A stretch of 64,000 bases of DNA from Streptomyces tailanensis (GTDB lineage: Bacteria > Actinomycetota > Actinomycetes > Streptomycetales > Streptomycetaceae), in NCBI RefSeq assembly GCF_008386495.1, contig NZ_VTHJ01000009.1, positions 1 to 64,000 on the forward strand, in the 5' to 3' direction. The translations under genes and the position numbers were made by a program. Positions 8,194-16,779 of the stretch are shown one piece after another (within the stretch, counting starts at the first letter, position 1; the number at the start of each line of letters is the position of its first letter). The notes under the pieces are model-generated. The model saw only the letters and a list, made by a program, of their open reading frames with translations. It ran no database searches and was not told the DNA's origin.

Positions 8194-10100
8194 ACCACCG
8201 GATCCCCGTCATGGTGGCCGACAACGACGCCGAGGTCCGCGAGGCCCTCGCGGACCTGGTCGAGTCGCACCCGGCCTTCCAACTGGTGGGCCTGGCCGTC
8301 GACCACGCGCAGACGGTCTCGGTGGTCGGCCAGACACATCCGGTGGTCCTGATCCTGGACGTGCAGATGCCCAAGGGCGACGCCCCCACCACCGTACGCA
8401 CCCTCCGCGAACGCGCGCCGGACACGAGGATTCTGGCCCTGTCCGCGTACGCGGACCGTGAGACGGTTACGGACGTGCTCGTCGCCGGGGCTGTCGGCTA
8501 TCTGGTCAAGGGGGCGCCCGCGGAGGAGATCCTCGAAGCCGTCACCCGCGCGGCCCGCGGCCAGTTCAGCATGTCGGCCGAGCTCGCCGAGGCCTGCCTG
8601 GAACCACTGCGGCGCGTCCCCAGACCGTCGGTGCCGGGGGCGGCAACCGCTCCCGTACGTATCGACGAGAAGGCCTGCCTGGACGTGCTCGAACAGGCCC
8701 CCTGCGGCGTGCTCGTCATAGGGGCCCAGGATCGCGTCGAAGTCGCCAACGCCCATGCCCGGCACATGTTCGGCTACAGCGCGGCCGAACTGCGCGGCAA
8801 GCGGCTGCGCGACCTGCTGCCGGAACACCCCAGTGCCGGGGTGGACACCGGAGAGCTGATCGCTCCGGTCACGCCGGGTCTGCGCCGGAACGGCTCGGAG
8901 TTCCCCGTCCGGATCAGCGGCGGCCGACTGCGGGGCGGGCGTCCCCGTCACGTGGTGTACGTGACCGTTCTCGGCGAAGCGGGCGTGACCGGTGATCGGC
9001 TGCGCCAGCTTGTCGAGTCCTCTCCCGACGCGATGCTGGTCCTGGACGCCGAGGGCCGCATCCGCCAGGCCAGCCCGCGCGCCGAAACCCTCTTCGGGTA
9101 CAGCCACGAGCGGTTGCTCGGCACGCTCATCGAGGTGCTGCTGCCCGACCAACCGCTGACCATCTCACTGAGCGACTGGACCGACCCACGGCAGGAACCG
9201 ACGGGACACAGCGTGGAACTGGTGGGCCGACGCCAGGACTCCAAGCAGTTCCCGGTCGACGTGAGCGTCAGTCCGCTGCGCACCGCCGAAGGCGTGTTCG
9301 CCGTGCTGACCGTCCGGGACATCACCGAGGTACAGCGTGCCCAGTTCGTCCTCGAACGCAGCCTGGAACTCCTGGAAGGAACCGACCGTGACCGGCAGGC
9401 CCTGCTCAGCCACCTCATCCACGCCCAGGAGGAGGAACGCCGGCGCATCGCCGCCGACATCCACGACGACACCATCCAGGTCATCACCGCCGCCGGCCTG
9501 CGCCTGCAGCAACTGCGCAGACGGCTGACCGACCCCAAGGACGCCCAGGTGATGGACCGACTGGACGAGACCCTGAAACTCTCGCTCAGCCGCCTACGCC
9601 AACTCATCTTCGACCTGCGGCCCTCCGCCCTGGAGCACGGCAGCCTGGCCACCGCCCTGCAGACCTTCCTCGACCGGATGCGCGCCGAGACCGGCACGCA
9701 CTACAGGTTCGAGGACCGGCTGGAGGCCACACTGCCCGTCGAGACCATGGTGCTCGTCTACCGGACCGCCCAGGAAGCCCTGATGAACGTGCTCAAGCAC
9801 GCCCGGGCCAAGACGGTCCGCGTCCAACTGCTCGGCGTCGAGGACGGCTGCCTGATGCGCATCGTCGACGACGGCGTGGGCTACGACCCCCTCGAAGTCG
9901 AGTCCCGCCCCGGCCACCTCGGCCTCACCCTCATCCACGAACGCGCCCAGATGGCAGGAGGCTGGAGCCGCGTGGAGAGCGAGCCGGGAGCCGGCACCAC
10001 CGTCGAGTTCTGGGTGCCGATCGAGGAGGCTCCGTCACCGTCCACGGAATCCGGAACGGAGGAGAACGGCCCTTCCGCGCCGAAGGACACCGGGCCATGA
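8190..10100 (+). CDS. Receiver-PAS-PAS hybrid sensor histidine kinase (NarX/DevS class)
   Basis: This 636-residue soluble kinase begins with a CheY-like receiver domain (phospho-acceptor Asp57 in LILDVQMPKG). Two PAS domains follow (about 155-265 and 270-390), then a HisKA_3 dimerisation helix with phospho-His in EERRRIAADIHDD, and a HATPase_c domain ending with DDGVGYDP and G-rich lid motifs. An N-terminal receiver before the sensor domains is unusual and implies that phosphorylation by another kinase, or phosphotransfer, tunes it. No membrane segment is present, so PAS would sense a cytosolic signal such as oxygen or redox. Both ends overlap neighbouring genes by four bases, and the LuxR-type regulator next door is the expected partner. 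Confidence 0.88.
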   Translation: MNHRIPVMVADNDAEVREALADLVESHPAFQLVGLAVDHAQTVSVVGQTHPVVLILDVQMPKGDAPTTVRTLRERAPDTRILALSAYADRETVTDVLVAGAVGYLVKGAPAEEILEAVTRAARGQFSMSAELAEACLEPLRRVPRPSVPGAATAPVRIDEKACLDVLEQAPCGVLVIGAQDRVEVANAHARHMFGYSAAELRGKRLRDLLPEHPSAGVDTGELIAPVTPGLRRNGSEFPVRISGGRLRGGRPRHVVYVTVLGEAGVTGDRLRQLVESSPDAMLVLDAEGRIRQASPRAETLFGYSHERLLGTLIEVLLPDQPLTISLSDWTDPRQEPTGHSVELVGRRQDSKQFPVDVSVSPLRTAEGVFAVLTVRDITEVQRAQFVLERSLELLEGTDRDRQALLSHLIHAQEEERRRIAADIHDDTIQVITAAGLRLQQLRRRLTDPKDAQVMDRLDETLKLSLSRLRQLIFDLRPSALEHGSLATALQTFLDRMRAETGTHYRFEDRLEATLPVETMVLVYRTAQEALMNVLKHARAKTVRVQLLGVEDGCLMRIVDDGVGYDPLEVESRPGHLGLTLIHERAQMAGGWSRVESEPGAGTTVEFWVPIEEAPSPSTESGTEENGPSAPKDTGP

Positions 10101-10798
10101 ACCGAGCACCCGACCTCACCAACGTGCTGCTCGTTGAGGACCACCGGGCCGTCGCCGAGGGACTGTGGGCCCTGCTCGACGAATACGACGACCTGACCGT
10201 GGTCGGCTGGGCCGACTCCGTGGCCGAAGCCGTGCCCATGACGGAGCAACTCTCCCCACAGGTGGCGCTGATCGACTACCGGCTGCCCGACGGCACCGGC
10301 GCCGACGCGGCGGCCCGCATCCGCGCCCAGGACCCCACCATCGCGGTCGTCTTCCTCAGCGCCGACACCAGCGACGCCGCCCTGCTGGCCGCGGTCGAGG
10401 CGGGCGCGAGCGGCTACATGCTCAAGTCGGCGGGCGGCGACGAGATCGCCACAGCCATCCGCGCGGCGGCCGCGGGCGAGACCCTCATCCCCGCTCGCAC
10501 CCTCATGGAGGTCCTCGCCCGGCACCGCGAGAGCACCCGTGCCTCCGCCCGGCAGACGGAACGACTGGAGAGCCTCACCGCCCGGGAGCAGGAGATCCTC
10601 GCCCTCATGACCCAGGGTCTCGACAACCGGGCCATCGCCGACCACCTGACCATCAGTTACGCCACCGTGCGCACTCACGTACGCGGGATCCTCGAGAAAC
10701 TGGACGCCCGATCTCAGCTCGAGGCAGTGGCCAAGGCCGCCGACTGGGGCTTCCGCCCGAAGCAGTCCGACCCGGCGCCGGAGCCGGACGGACCGTGA
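10097..10798 (+). CDS. LuxR/NarL-family response regulator
   Basis: A 233-residue response regulator with a receiver domain (acidic pocket EDH at 14-16, phospho-acceptor Asp60 in ALIDYRLPDG, conserved Lys in YMLKSAGG) and a C-terminal LuxR helix-turn-helix (LTAREQEILALMTQGLDNRAIADHL, then TVRTHVRGILEKL). Its ATG overlaps the kinase stop, so it is the cognate partner of the receiver-PAS-PAS kinase. Targets are not visible; the upstream glycan operon is only a positional guess. Confidence 0.9.
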   Translation: MNRAPDLTNVLLVEDHRAVAEGLWALLDEYDDLTVVGWADSVAEAVPMTEQLSPQVALIDYRLPDGTGADAAARIRAQDPTIAVVFLSADTSDAALLAAVEAGASGYMLKSAGGDEIATAIRAAAAGETLIPARTLMEVLARHRESTRASARQTERLESLTAREQEILALMTQGLDNRAIADHLTISYATVRTHVRGILEKLDARSQLEAVAKAADWGFRPKQSDPAPEPDGP

Positions 10799-11087
10799 CG
10801 GTGTAGGCCCAGGTTGTGTACCGGGAACGGCCCTCGAACGACTGAGGTGGGTGACCAGGTGGATCATCACCTCCCGGGCCGCGTCGTCGGCGTCCACGGG
10901 TCTGCCGGAGAGCCGCACCGCCGGGCAGTACACGGGGTGCTGCATCGCCGGACAAGTCCAGTAGGTCACCGCCGTAGGGTCTTCCGCGTGTCTGACCGCG
11001 AGCAGCGGTCGCCCGCGTCGCCGAAGGCCGGACCGGGCGTCGCCAGCTCGCTCATGTTCACCTCAACCAGGCGCCTCCAACCGGCCG
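10799..11087. other. Intergenic region, possible DUF1059-like remnant
   Basis: No intact gene is seen. On the minus strand, 10969 to about 10820 encodes a short Cys/His-bearing stretch (TYWTCPAMQHPVYCPAVRL, then DADDAAREVMIHLVTH). It vaguely resembles small DUF1059-type proteins, but its frame has no stop before running antisense through the regulator gene, so it may be only a remnant. Confidence 0.25.
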
Positions 11088-11440
11088 TGGGCTCTTGAGA
11101 TCATCGTCGGGCGTCTGGAGGGCGCGACGATCCGCTCCGACCCCCCGGTGGTGGCTTGCAACATCCCCCGTGGGCGGCGCGGACGCAGGGGCTGGTCTCC
11201 GGCTTCAGGTATTCGCGGGTGCTGATCGAGAGGGCGCAGCATGAGCTCGATCAGTTCATGGTCCGCGGGACAGCTTGCTCGTGATCGGCGACGAGATCAT
11301 CGAGACCCCGATGGCAGGGCCGTGCCGGTATTCCGAGACGCATTTCTATCGCGCGATTCCCAAGGACTGCTTCCGGCGTGGCGCGCGCTGGACGGCGGCG
11401 CCGAAGCCACAGCTCACCGACGACCTGTTCGGGCATCGAA
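11088..11440 (+). pseudogene. Amidinotransferase remnant (StrB/glycine amidinotransferase family)
   Basis: Broken pieces of an L-arginine:X amidinotransferase are readable in order. LEIIVGRLEGATIRSDPPVVACNIP occurs from 11094. A one-base frame change near 11171 leads to WAARTQGLVSGFRYSRVLIERAQHELDQF. After an internal deletion, VIGDEIIETPMAGPCRYSETHFYRAI and RRGARWTAAPKPQLTDDLF follow from 11281. These match the start and the pre-catalytic segment of StrB-type enzymes, which transfer amidino groups in aminocyclitol or guanidino metabolite pathways. The catalytic His and Cys regions of the C-terminal two thirds are absent. With two frame breaks and a large truncation it cannot encode a functional enzyme. 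Confidence 0.78.
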
Positions 11441-11584
11441 TTTCCTCCGAGGAAGGCGTGACGGGCGAACCGTGCGGTGAACGGCACGACGGAAACCCAG
11501 TATCGGTCGCGGAACTTCCCTCATCCCCTCGGTCGGCGGAGACGGGCCGTTCCGAGGCGGACGCGCACTCCGACGAGCGCTGCG

Positions 11585-12004
11585 TCAGCCGATGTCGAAC
11601 GCAGGACCGGTGATCGTCAGCCCGAGGTCTCCACCGGCGTGCGAGATGAGAGCGAGCAGCATCAGCGAGGCTCCGGCAAGGGCCATGTCCTTTTGGAACT
11701 GGACCGTTTCCATCTGCCGCGCCTGGGCGTCGCTCTCCTTCCAGAACGCGTGCATCAGCAGCGCGGTCGGGATCAGGAACACGGCCAGCAGCAGGGCGCC
11801 GAGGTCGGCCCAGATGCCGAGCAGGACGCTCAGTCCGCCGATGAGGAGCAACAGACCGGTGCCGCGGATCACAGAGACAGAGGACGGTGCGCCTCTGGAC
11901 GCGGCGTACTCGGCCATCGTCTTGCTCTGCTTGAGGTGGCTGAGAGCAGAGCTGAGGAAGAGCGCCGCGAAGAGAATGCGGCCGATGAGTACCAGGACGT
12001 CCAT
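11585..12004 (-). CDS. DoxX family membrane protein
   Basis: A 139-residue protein with four predicted transmembrane helices (about 4-20, 45-65, 67-88 and 110-130). Family features include GRILFAALFLSSALSHL near the start and LLIGGLSVLLGIWADLGALLLAVFLIP. DoxX-family proteins are small quinone-linked or thiol-redox-associated membrane proteins, and the exact activity here is unknown. GGAGG lies shortly before the ATG. It stands alone on the minus strand between the amidinotransferase remnant and a divergent ECF sigma gene. Confidence 0.82.
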   Translation of the reverse strand: MDVLVLIGRILFAALFLSSALSHLKQSKTMAEYAASRGAPSSVSVIRGTGLLLLIGGLSVLLGIWADLGALLLAVFLIPTALLMHAFWKESDAQARQMETVQFQKDMALAGASLMLLALISHAGGDLGLTITGPAFDIG

Positions 12005-12132
12005 GATGACCTCCGGGTGCGGAATGCTGCTGGAACAGAGAGCACCTGTACAAAAGGCTACCCTTCGACCACATCCGCCGCGGTCCGTGCCGGAATGGAA
12101 TGCGGACTGAGTAGCGAAGGGTTTCCGTCATC

Positions 12133-12687
12133 GTGGAGGAATGGCGCGCGCAGACGGAGCGGGACAGGAGGTTTGCGCAGTGCGTGCTGCCCGAAGTGGA
12201 GATGCTGCTACGGGTGGCGACGGCGTTGACCGCGCGGCCGGGCCAGGCCGAGGAACTGGTGCGGGACACCCTGCGGCGGGCGTACCGGATGTCCGACCGG
12301 TACGACGGTCGGCAGCCGCGGGCCTGGCTGCTGACCCTGATGCACCAGGCGCGCACCGACCGGCATCGCGACGGCGGATCACCACCGCCGGACGACCCGC
12401 ATGGCGGCCCTGTACGGGCGTCGGTGGGCGCGCTCGTGAGCCCCGGGGAATCGCACGTGGTCGGACCGGCGTTTCACGAGGTCGTGGACAGCGCGCTTGA
12501 GGCTCTGCCGGTCAGGTACCGGCAGGTGGTCCGCCTGGTGGACATCGACGGACTGTCGTACGCGGAGGCGGCATGGTTGTTGGGCCTGCGCGAAGCGACC
12601 GTGACGAGTCGCCTGCGCCGGGCGCGCAGGCGTATCCGCGTCCGACTGGTGGCGGCCGGTCTGGTGCCGGGACGAGGTGAACGGTGA
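12133..12687 (+). CDS. ECF-family RNA polymerase sigma factor
   Basis: This 184-residue protein has sigma region 2 (VLPEVEMLLRVATALTARPGQAEELVRDTLRRAYR... YDGRQPRAWLLTLM) and region 4 (VVDSALEALPVRYRQVVRLVDIDGLSYAEAAWLLGL... VTSRLRRARRRI). It starts at GTG. An overlapping out-of-frame ATG at 12141 is rejected. The stop overlaps the start of a zinc-finger anti-sigma gene. It is closely similar in length and sequence to a second sigma factor at 15917-16471. Region 2 is somewhat diverged (EELVRDT where the paralogue has EDLVQDT). Confidence 0.85.
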   Translation: MEEWRAQTERDRRFAQCVLPEVEMLLRVATALTARPGQAEELVRDTLRRAYRMSDRYDGRQPRAWLLTLMHQARTDRHRDGGSPPPDDPHGGPVRASVGALVSPGESHVVGPAFHEVVDSALEALPVRYRQVVRLVDIDGLSYAEAAWLLGLREATVTSRLRRARRRIRVRLVAAGLVPGRGER

Positions 12688-12998
12688 GGATGTGGGGAAA
12701 GCGCAGGCGATCCGCCGAGCACAGGATGAACTGCATGCAGGTGGCCCGGATCCTGCAGGCGTACCTGGACGGGGAGACCGAAGAGGTCACCGCCCGTCGG
12801 GTGGCGGCCCATCTGAAGGACTGCCGCCCCTGCGGACCGGAGGTCGAGACCTACCGGAAGATCAAGGAGGCGCTCACTCGCCGGTCGGAGCCGGATGCCG
12901 ACTCGGTCGAGCGCCTGCGCGATTTCGCCGAGGGACTGCTGCCCGGTGGGGACGGGGACGAGGGGCACGCACAACAGGGGCTTGCCCCGCTCCCTTGA
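12684..12998 (+). CDS. Zinc-finger (zf-HC2) anti-sigma factor
   Basis: A 104-residue soluble anti-sigma factor with the zinc-binding pattern in VAAHLKDCRPCGPEVETY (His-x3-Cys-x2-Cys), preceded by an ILQAYLDGETEEVTARR helix. It has no membrane segment, so it probably sequesters its sigma factor in the cytosol, perhaps in a thiol- or metal-responsive manner. The GTG start overlaps the sigma stop (GTGA), which implies translational coupling and partner identity. Two paralogues with the same DGE-EE-TARRV-AH core lie at 13983-14285 and 16468-16779. Confidence 0.85.
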   Translation: MRMWGKRRRSAEHRMNCMQVARILQAYLDGETEEVTARRVAAHLKDCRPCGPEVETYRKIKEALTRRSEPDADSVERLRDFAEGLLPGGDGDEGHAQQGLAPLP

Positions 12999-13091
12999 GC
13001 GGAACGTGCCGTTCCGGCCGCCGGTCACCTTCCGCGTGTGCCCGCTTGGCCGGCTGTGAGGACGGCAAGAGTCAGGTGGGATGAGGAGACC

Positions 13092-13449
13092 ATGTCCGAC
13101 GACCGCCACGGGGACCCCTTGGTCCTGGTCTTCGATGTGAACGAGACACTCAGCGACCTCACACCGCTGCGGGCCCGCTTCGCGGATGTGGGCGCTCCGG
13201 CGGAGCTGGTGTCCACCTGGTTCGCCGGGGTGCTGCTGCGGGACGGGTTCGCGCTGACCGCTGCGGGCTCGTACGCGGACTTCGCGTCCGTTGCCCGGGA
13301 CGGGCTGCGGGCCGTGCTGTCGTCCCGGGCGGGCGAGTGGACCGGCGATGTCGAGGGCGGGGTCCGGCCGCAGGCGATGTCCCGGCCGACCTACAGCGTG
13401 CGGGGACCTGCGGGAGCTCACCGACATCCTGACCGCGGACGAGGCATGA
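13092..13449 (+). pseudogene. Haloacid dehalogenase-like hydrolase, truncated/frameshifted
   Basis: The first ~75 residues are a clear type II haloacid dehalogenase N terminus: LVLVFDVNETLSDL holds the nucleophile-bearing DVNETL motif, then a cap-domain start. After about position 13325 the family sequence stops. A short family-like tail (DLRELTDILTADEA) appears in another frame just before a TGA at 13447-13449. The normal protein is about 220-250 residues, so most of the core, including the downstream Lys and Asp motifs, has been lost. GGATGAGGAG precedes the ATG. Confidence 0.75.
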
Positions 13450-13982
13450 GAACACGTGGGACATGCCCGCCGGGCCCGGACCGGAGGCGACAGGTCGTGA
13501 TCGCCTACACCACGGCAGGGCACGGCAGGGGACGTGGCCTCGATGCCGCTGATGGTGTAGCGGAAGTGCGGCAGACGGGCCGGTGTACGGCTTCCGGAGG
13601 CCCGGTCCGGCGGTGAGCGGGACTCGGTGTAGGCGCAGGAGCGGCAAGCACGAGGGCGAGCGGCACCGGAAGGGCGGCGCCGACGCGGCTGGGGCGGCCG
13701 CCGCCCGGTGTTGGGTCGTGCCGTCAGGGGAGGGCCGAAGGGAATGTGGAGGCGCCGTCAGCGGGTTTCCTGCTTGCGGAAGGGCCGTGCCCGGCTGTCG
13801 GATGCCCCCTGCTGGGCGGTGAGCAGGGGCGTCGATCGCGCGGGCATACGGGGTGGACGGTCCGGTTCCCTGACGAGCCGTGCCCGAACGCTTGTTGTTC
13901 GGGCACGCGGGCGTCGGAGCAGTCGTTCAGTGGGCGACGACGTCGACGCGACGGCCGGTCCGGGACCGAGGCGAGGTGGACG
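13450..13982. other. Intergenic region without recognisable gene
   Basis: About 530 bp with no coherent family signal in any frame; available open frames are Arg/Gly-rich and look like GC-bias artefacts. It contains two copies of a CACGGCAGGG-type repeat near 13511-13530 and should hold the promoter of the downstream anti-sigma gene. No sigma factor is found in front of that gene. Confidence 0.35.
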
Positions 13983-14285
13983 ATGAGGGTGTGGCCGAAA
14001 TGGCGGGACACGGTGCAGAGAAGGACGGGCTGCGCCGAGGTGATCCGCGTCCTGCAGGCGTATCTCGACGGGGAAACGGATGAAGTCACCGCCCGCCGGG
14101 TGGTCGCACACCTGGACGGCTGCCACGACTGCGGTATGGAGGCCGACCTGTACCGCGAGATCAAGAAGTCGCTGGCCCGGCGGGAGCGGCCCGACACTCG
14201 GGCAGTGGAGCGGCTGCGCGGGTTCGGCGAGTCCCTGTTGCACAGCGCCCCGGGTGACGGTGGCAATCGCATACCCGGTGGTTGA
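13983..14285 (+). CDS. Orphan zinc-finger (zf-HC2) anti-sigma factor
   Basis: A 100-residue paralogue of the anti-sigma factor at 12684-12998. It shares RVLQAYLDGETDEVTARRVVAHLDGCHDCGMEADLYREIKKSLARRE with the His-x3-Cys-x2-Cys zinc site. Unlike the other two copies it has no sigma gene directly upstream. It may be a partial duplication that left its partner behind, or it may cross-talk with one of the two neighbouring sigma factors. ATG is at 13983; the residues before it in the frame show no conservation. Confidence 0.75.
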   Translation: MRVWPKWRDTVQRRTGCAEVIRVLQAYLDGETDEVTARRVVAHLDGCHDCGMEADLYREIKKSLARRERPDTRAVERLRGFGESLLHSAPGDGGNRIPGG

Positions 14286-14599
14286 GCGCCGGCTGCCAGA
14301 TGCCCGGATCCGGACACCGCTGTCCGGAACGGCGCGGACGGGCCGCGGGGGAGGGGGCTGCGCACCGTTCCGCCTCCCCCGCGCGTCGGGGAGGCTGACG
14401 TGGCGTGCAGGTCAGGGGATCCAGTTCAGCAGGCTGCCGGGCCGTAGCGGCCGCAGTGGGCAGGCCTTTCTCGCACCGGACTGGGAATGCCGGCCCCTAC
14501 GACGGTGACGCCCTCCGCCTCCAGGCGCTCCCTGCACCACCTGCGAGGCCCGCGGTTTCTCACGCGGCAGCAGCCTCTCCAGCGCCTCCACCACTCGCC
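14286..14599. other. Intergenic region without recognisable gene
   Basis: About 310 bp between the orphan anti-sigma gene and the methyltransferase remnant. I see no intact gene, and nothing resembling the missing SAM-binding part of the methyltransferase. Confidence 0.3.
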
Positions 14600-15145
14600 T
14601 GGATCCTTCGCGTGCTCAGACCCGGCGGTGAACTGTACTTCGCCGACCGCCGCCTGCCCGCCGGGCTCCTCGACAACCCGGTCCTGGTCGGCGAGTGCCT
14701 CGCCGGAGCCCTCTACACCGAGGACTTCCGCCGCCTGCTGGAGCGCGCGGGCTGCCCCGACGCCCGTACGGTGGCCACCTCACCGGTGACGCTCGACGAC
14801 CCGGAGGTCGAGCGGAAGATCGGCTTCGGCGCCTTCACCTCATGCACTGTGCGCGCCTTCAAGCTGCCCCTGGAGGACCGCTGCGAGGACTACGGCCAGG
14901 TCGCCGTCTACCACGGCGCCCTTCCGGAACACCCGTACGCCTTCGACCTCGACGACCATCACCGCTTGCACACCGGCAAGCCGATGTTGATGTGTGGCAG
15001 CACCGCCGGCATGCTCTCCGCCACTCGCTACGCCCCCCACTTCACCGTCACCGGCAACAAGTCCACCCACTTCGGCCTGTTCCTGTGCGCCCCCACCGAG
15101 CAGACCGGCAGGGAGGGGTCCGGCACGAGCGGCGCCTGCTGCTGA
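14600..15145 (+). pseudogene. C-terminal fragment of ArsM-type arsenite methyltransferase
   Basis: From WILRVLRPGGELYFADRR to the stop, the ~180 residues match the C-terminal half of arsenite S-adenosylmethionine methyltransferases: the VLRPGGELYFAD strand, the LAGALYTEDFRRLLERAGC region, EDYGQVAVYHG, and the C-terminal APHFTVTGNKSTHFGLF. The N-terminal Rossmann motif I and the first arsenic-binding Cys are missing, and no initiation codon with a ribosome site fits the join. It is a decayed fragment, not a functional methyltransferase. Confidence 0.72.
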
Positions 15146-15243
15146 GCGGCCGAGCAAAGGGAAGGCCGTGCCCCGGGCGCCGGGTTCCCCAGTCACGAGG
15201 CAGGGGCACCCGGCGCCTGCGCGAGACGACAGGGAGGCGCGTG

Positions 15244-15588
15244 ATGATCTATCGCGCCACGTGGCACGGCCAGATGATCGCCGAGAGCGCCGACATCTTC
15301 AACGTCGACGGCTACCGCTACTTCCCGCCCGACTCCGTGCGCCGGCAGTACCTCGTCCCCAGCAGCACTTCGAGCACCTGCCCGTGGAAGGGGCGGGCGA
15401 GCTACTTCACCCTCTCCGCGGGCGGCCGGCAAGACCGGGACGCGGCTTGGTGCTAGGCCGAACCGCTACCCGCCGCAGCGCCGATCCGCGGATACATCGC
15501 GTTCTGGCATGGCGTGCGAGTTCAGCGGATGCGAGGCGGCGGCGATGCCTCGCTGCTGAGCCCGATCACCGCGAGATTCCGGAGATGA
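15244..15588 (+). pseudogene. DUF427-family gene with in-frame TAG stop
   Basis: The ATG at 15244 opens a DUF427 protein: ATWHGQMIAESADIFNVDGYRYFPPDSVRRQYL, then TCPWKGRASYFTL and DRDAAW. A TAG at 15454-15456 follows AWC where the family normally has an aromatic residue. The same frame then continues with the rest of the domain (AEPLPAAAPIRGYIAFWHGVRVQ) to a TGA at 15586-15588. A single nonsense change therefore cuts the protein about 28 residues before the domain end. It could be a recent pseudogene or a read-through case; its surroundings of remnants favour decay. Confidence 0.8.
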
Positions 15589-15832
15589 CGGCCCTCGCTC
15601 CGGTGCCATGCCGGTCCCGCTCCCCGCAGGAGGCCTTGATGAGCCGCAGGACGAGTAGTTCGCCACTGCACGTCCAGCAGTGGGCCACATGCCTCGCGAC
15701 CCGAGTGCGCCGCACCCCGGTGAGCTGCCCGTCCGCGTACGCCCCGACCGCGCCGCGCAGCCGGAGATGGCGCAGCCTCTCGCGGCACTCCGCCCAGAAC
15801 CGGCACGGCCTGGAGGCACTCAGCTTCGTCAT
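15566..15832 (-). CDS. Small zinc-finger (zf-HC2-like) protein
   Basis: An 88-residue minus-strand protein with LRGAVGAYADGQLTGVRRTRVARHVAHCWTCSGELLVLRL. This is the His-x3-Cys-x2-Cys anti-sigma/zinc-finger pattern (HVAHCWTCS), followed by a hydrophobic helix. Extra Cys residues lie near both ends. It is divergent from the plus-strand sigma gene at 15917 and overlaps the read-through end of the DUF427 pseudogene by about 23 bp. It is a fourth zinc-finger anti-sigma-like gene within 4 kb. A sigma partner is not adjacent on its strand. Confidence 0.6.
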   Translation of the reverse strand: MTKLSASRPCRFWAECRERLRHLRLRGAVGAYADGQLTGVRRTRVARHVAHCWTCSGELLVLRLIKASCGERDRHGTGARAVISGISR

Positions 15833-15916
15833 GCATGGGAAACCCGCGTTACGCGTACCTCATTCCGTGGAATGCTCCGGTTGGCCTGGGGGGGTTTCCA
15901 GTCCGTGGGAGAGACA

Positions 15917-16471
15917 GTGGCGCAGCCGCCGGAGGTGCGGGACAAGGCGTTCGCGGAGTTCGTGCTGCCTGAGGTGAAGATCCTGCTGCGGGTGGCGATG
16001 ACGCTGACCGCGCAGTCGGCCGACGCCGAGGATCTGGTGCAGGACACGCTGCTGCGCGCCTACCGGGCGATCGACCGGTTCGACGGCGAGCACCCCCGCG
16101 CCTGGCTGCTGACCATCATGCGCCGCGCGGAGATCAACCGGCACCGCCGTCGCAGGCCCCACCTGCTGGACGACCCCGACGCCGACCTGGACCGGCTGAC
16201 CGCGGCCGACGCGGTGGCCTCGCCGGAGGAGGAGGTGGTCAGCGAAGGCTTCGACGAGGTGGTCGGCGCCGCGCTGGCCGCCCTGCCCGACAAGCACCAG
16301 CAGGTCGTCCGCCTGGTGGACATCGGAGGGCTGAGCTACGCGGAGGCCGCCGAAGTGCTCGACGTACCGGAGGGGACCGTGATGAGCCGACTGCACCGGG
16401 CCCGCAAGCGGATAAGGACGCAGCTGGCGGCGGCCGGGCTCGCGCCGAAGCCGAAGAGGAGCAGGATGTGA
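15917..16471 (+). CDS. ECF-family RNA polymerase sigma factor (second paralogue)
   Basis: A 184-residue ECF sigma factor with intact region 2 (FAEFVLPEVKILLRVAMTLTAQSADAEDLVQDTLLRAYRAIDRFDGEHPRAWLLTIM) and region 4 (LAALPDKHQQVVRLVDIGGLSYAEAAEVLDVPEGTVMSRLHRARKRI). The open frame extends upstream. GTG 15917 was chosen because it gives exactly the length of the paralogue at 12133-12687 and follows a GGGAGAG. GTG 15905 is an alternative. It overlaps its anti-sigma gene by four bases. Confidence 0.87.
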   Translation: MAQPPEVRDKAFAEFVLPEVKILLRVAMTLTAQSADAEDLVQDTLLRAYRAIDRFDGEHPRAWLLTIMRRAEINRHRRRRPHLLDDPDADLDRLTAADAVASPEEEVVSEGFDEVVGAALAALPDKHQQVVRLVDIGGLSYAEAAEVLDVPEGTVMSRLHRARKRIRTQLAAAGLAPKPKRSRM

Positions 16472-16779
16472 TCGGGCGCCGGGGCGGGGCGGCGCACCGC
16501 CCCATGACCTGCAGGGAAGTGGCCCGGGTGCTGCAGGCTTGTCTCGACGGCGAGGCGGAAGAGGCGACCGCCCGCCGGGTCGCCGCACACGCGGAGGACT
16601 GCCGCCGTTGCGGTCTCGAGACCGCTGTCTACCGGGAGATCAAGAACTCACTGGCCCGTCAGGAGGTGCCGGACGAGAGCGCGATGGCACGGCTACGCGA
16701 CTTCGGCAGTGCCCTGCTCACGGCAGGGCCGCCACCCGAGGCGTACGACGAGGCGGCCGAGCTCGGCGGAGGGCGGTGA
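16468..16779 (+). CDS. Zinc-finger (zf-HC2) anti-sigma factor (third paralogue)
   Basis: A 103-residue protein with VLQACLDGEAEEATARRVAAHAEDCRRCGLETAVYREIKNSLARQE, carrying the His-x3-Cys-x2-Cys zinc site plus one extra Cys in the first helix. The GTG start overlaps the sigma stop. It is the partner of the 15917-16471 sigma factor and paralogous to the copies at 12684 and 13983. Confidence 0.86.
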   Translation: MIGRRGGAAHRPMTCREVARVLQACLDGEAEEATARRVAAHAEDCRRCGLETAVYREIKNSLARQEVPDESAMARLRDFGSALLTAGPPPEAYDEAAELGGGR

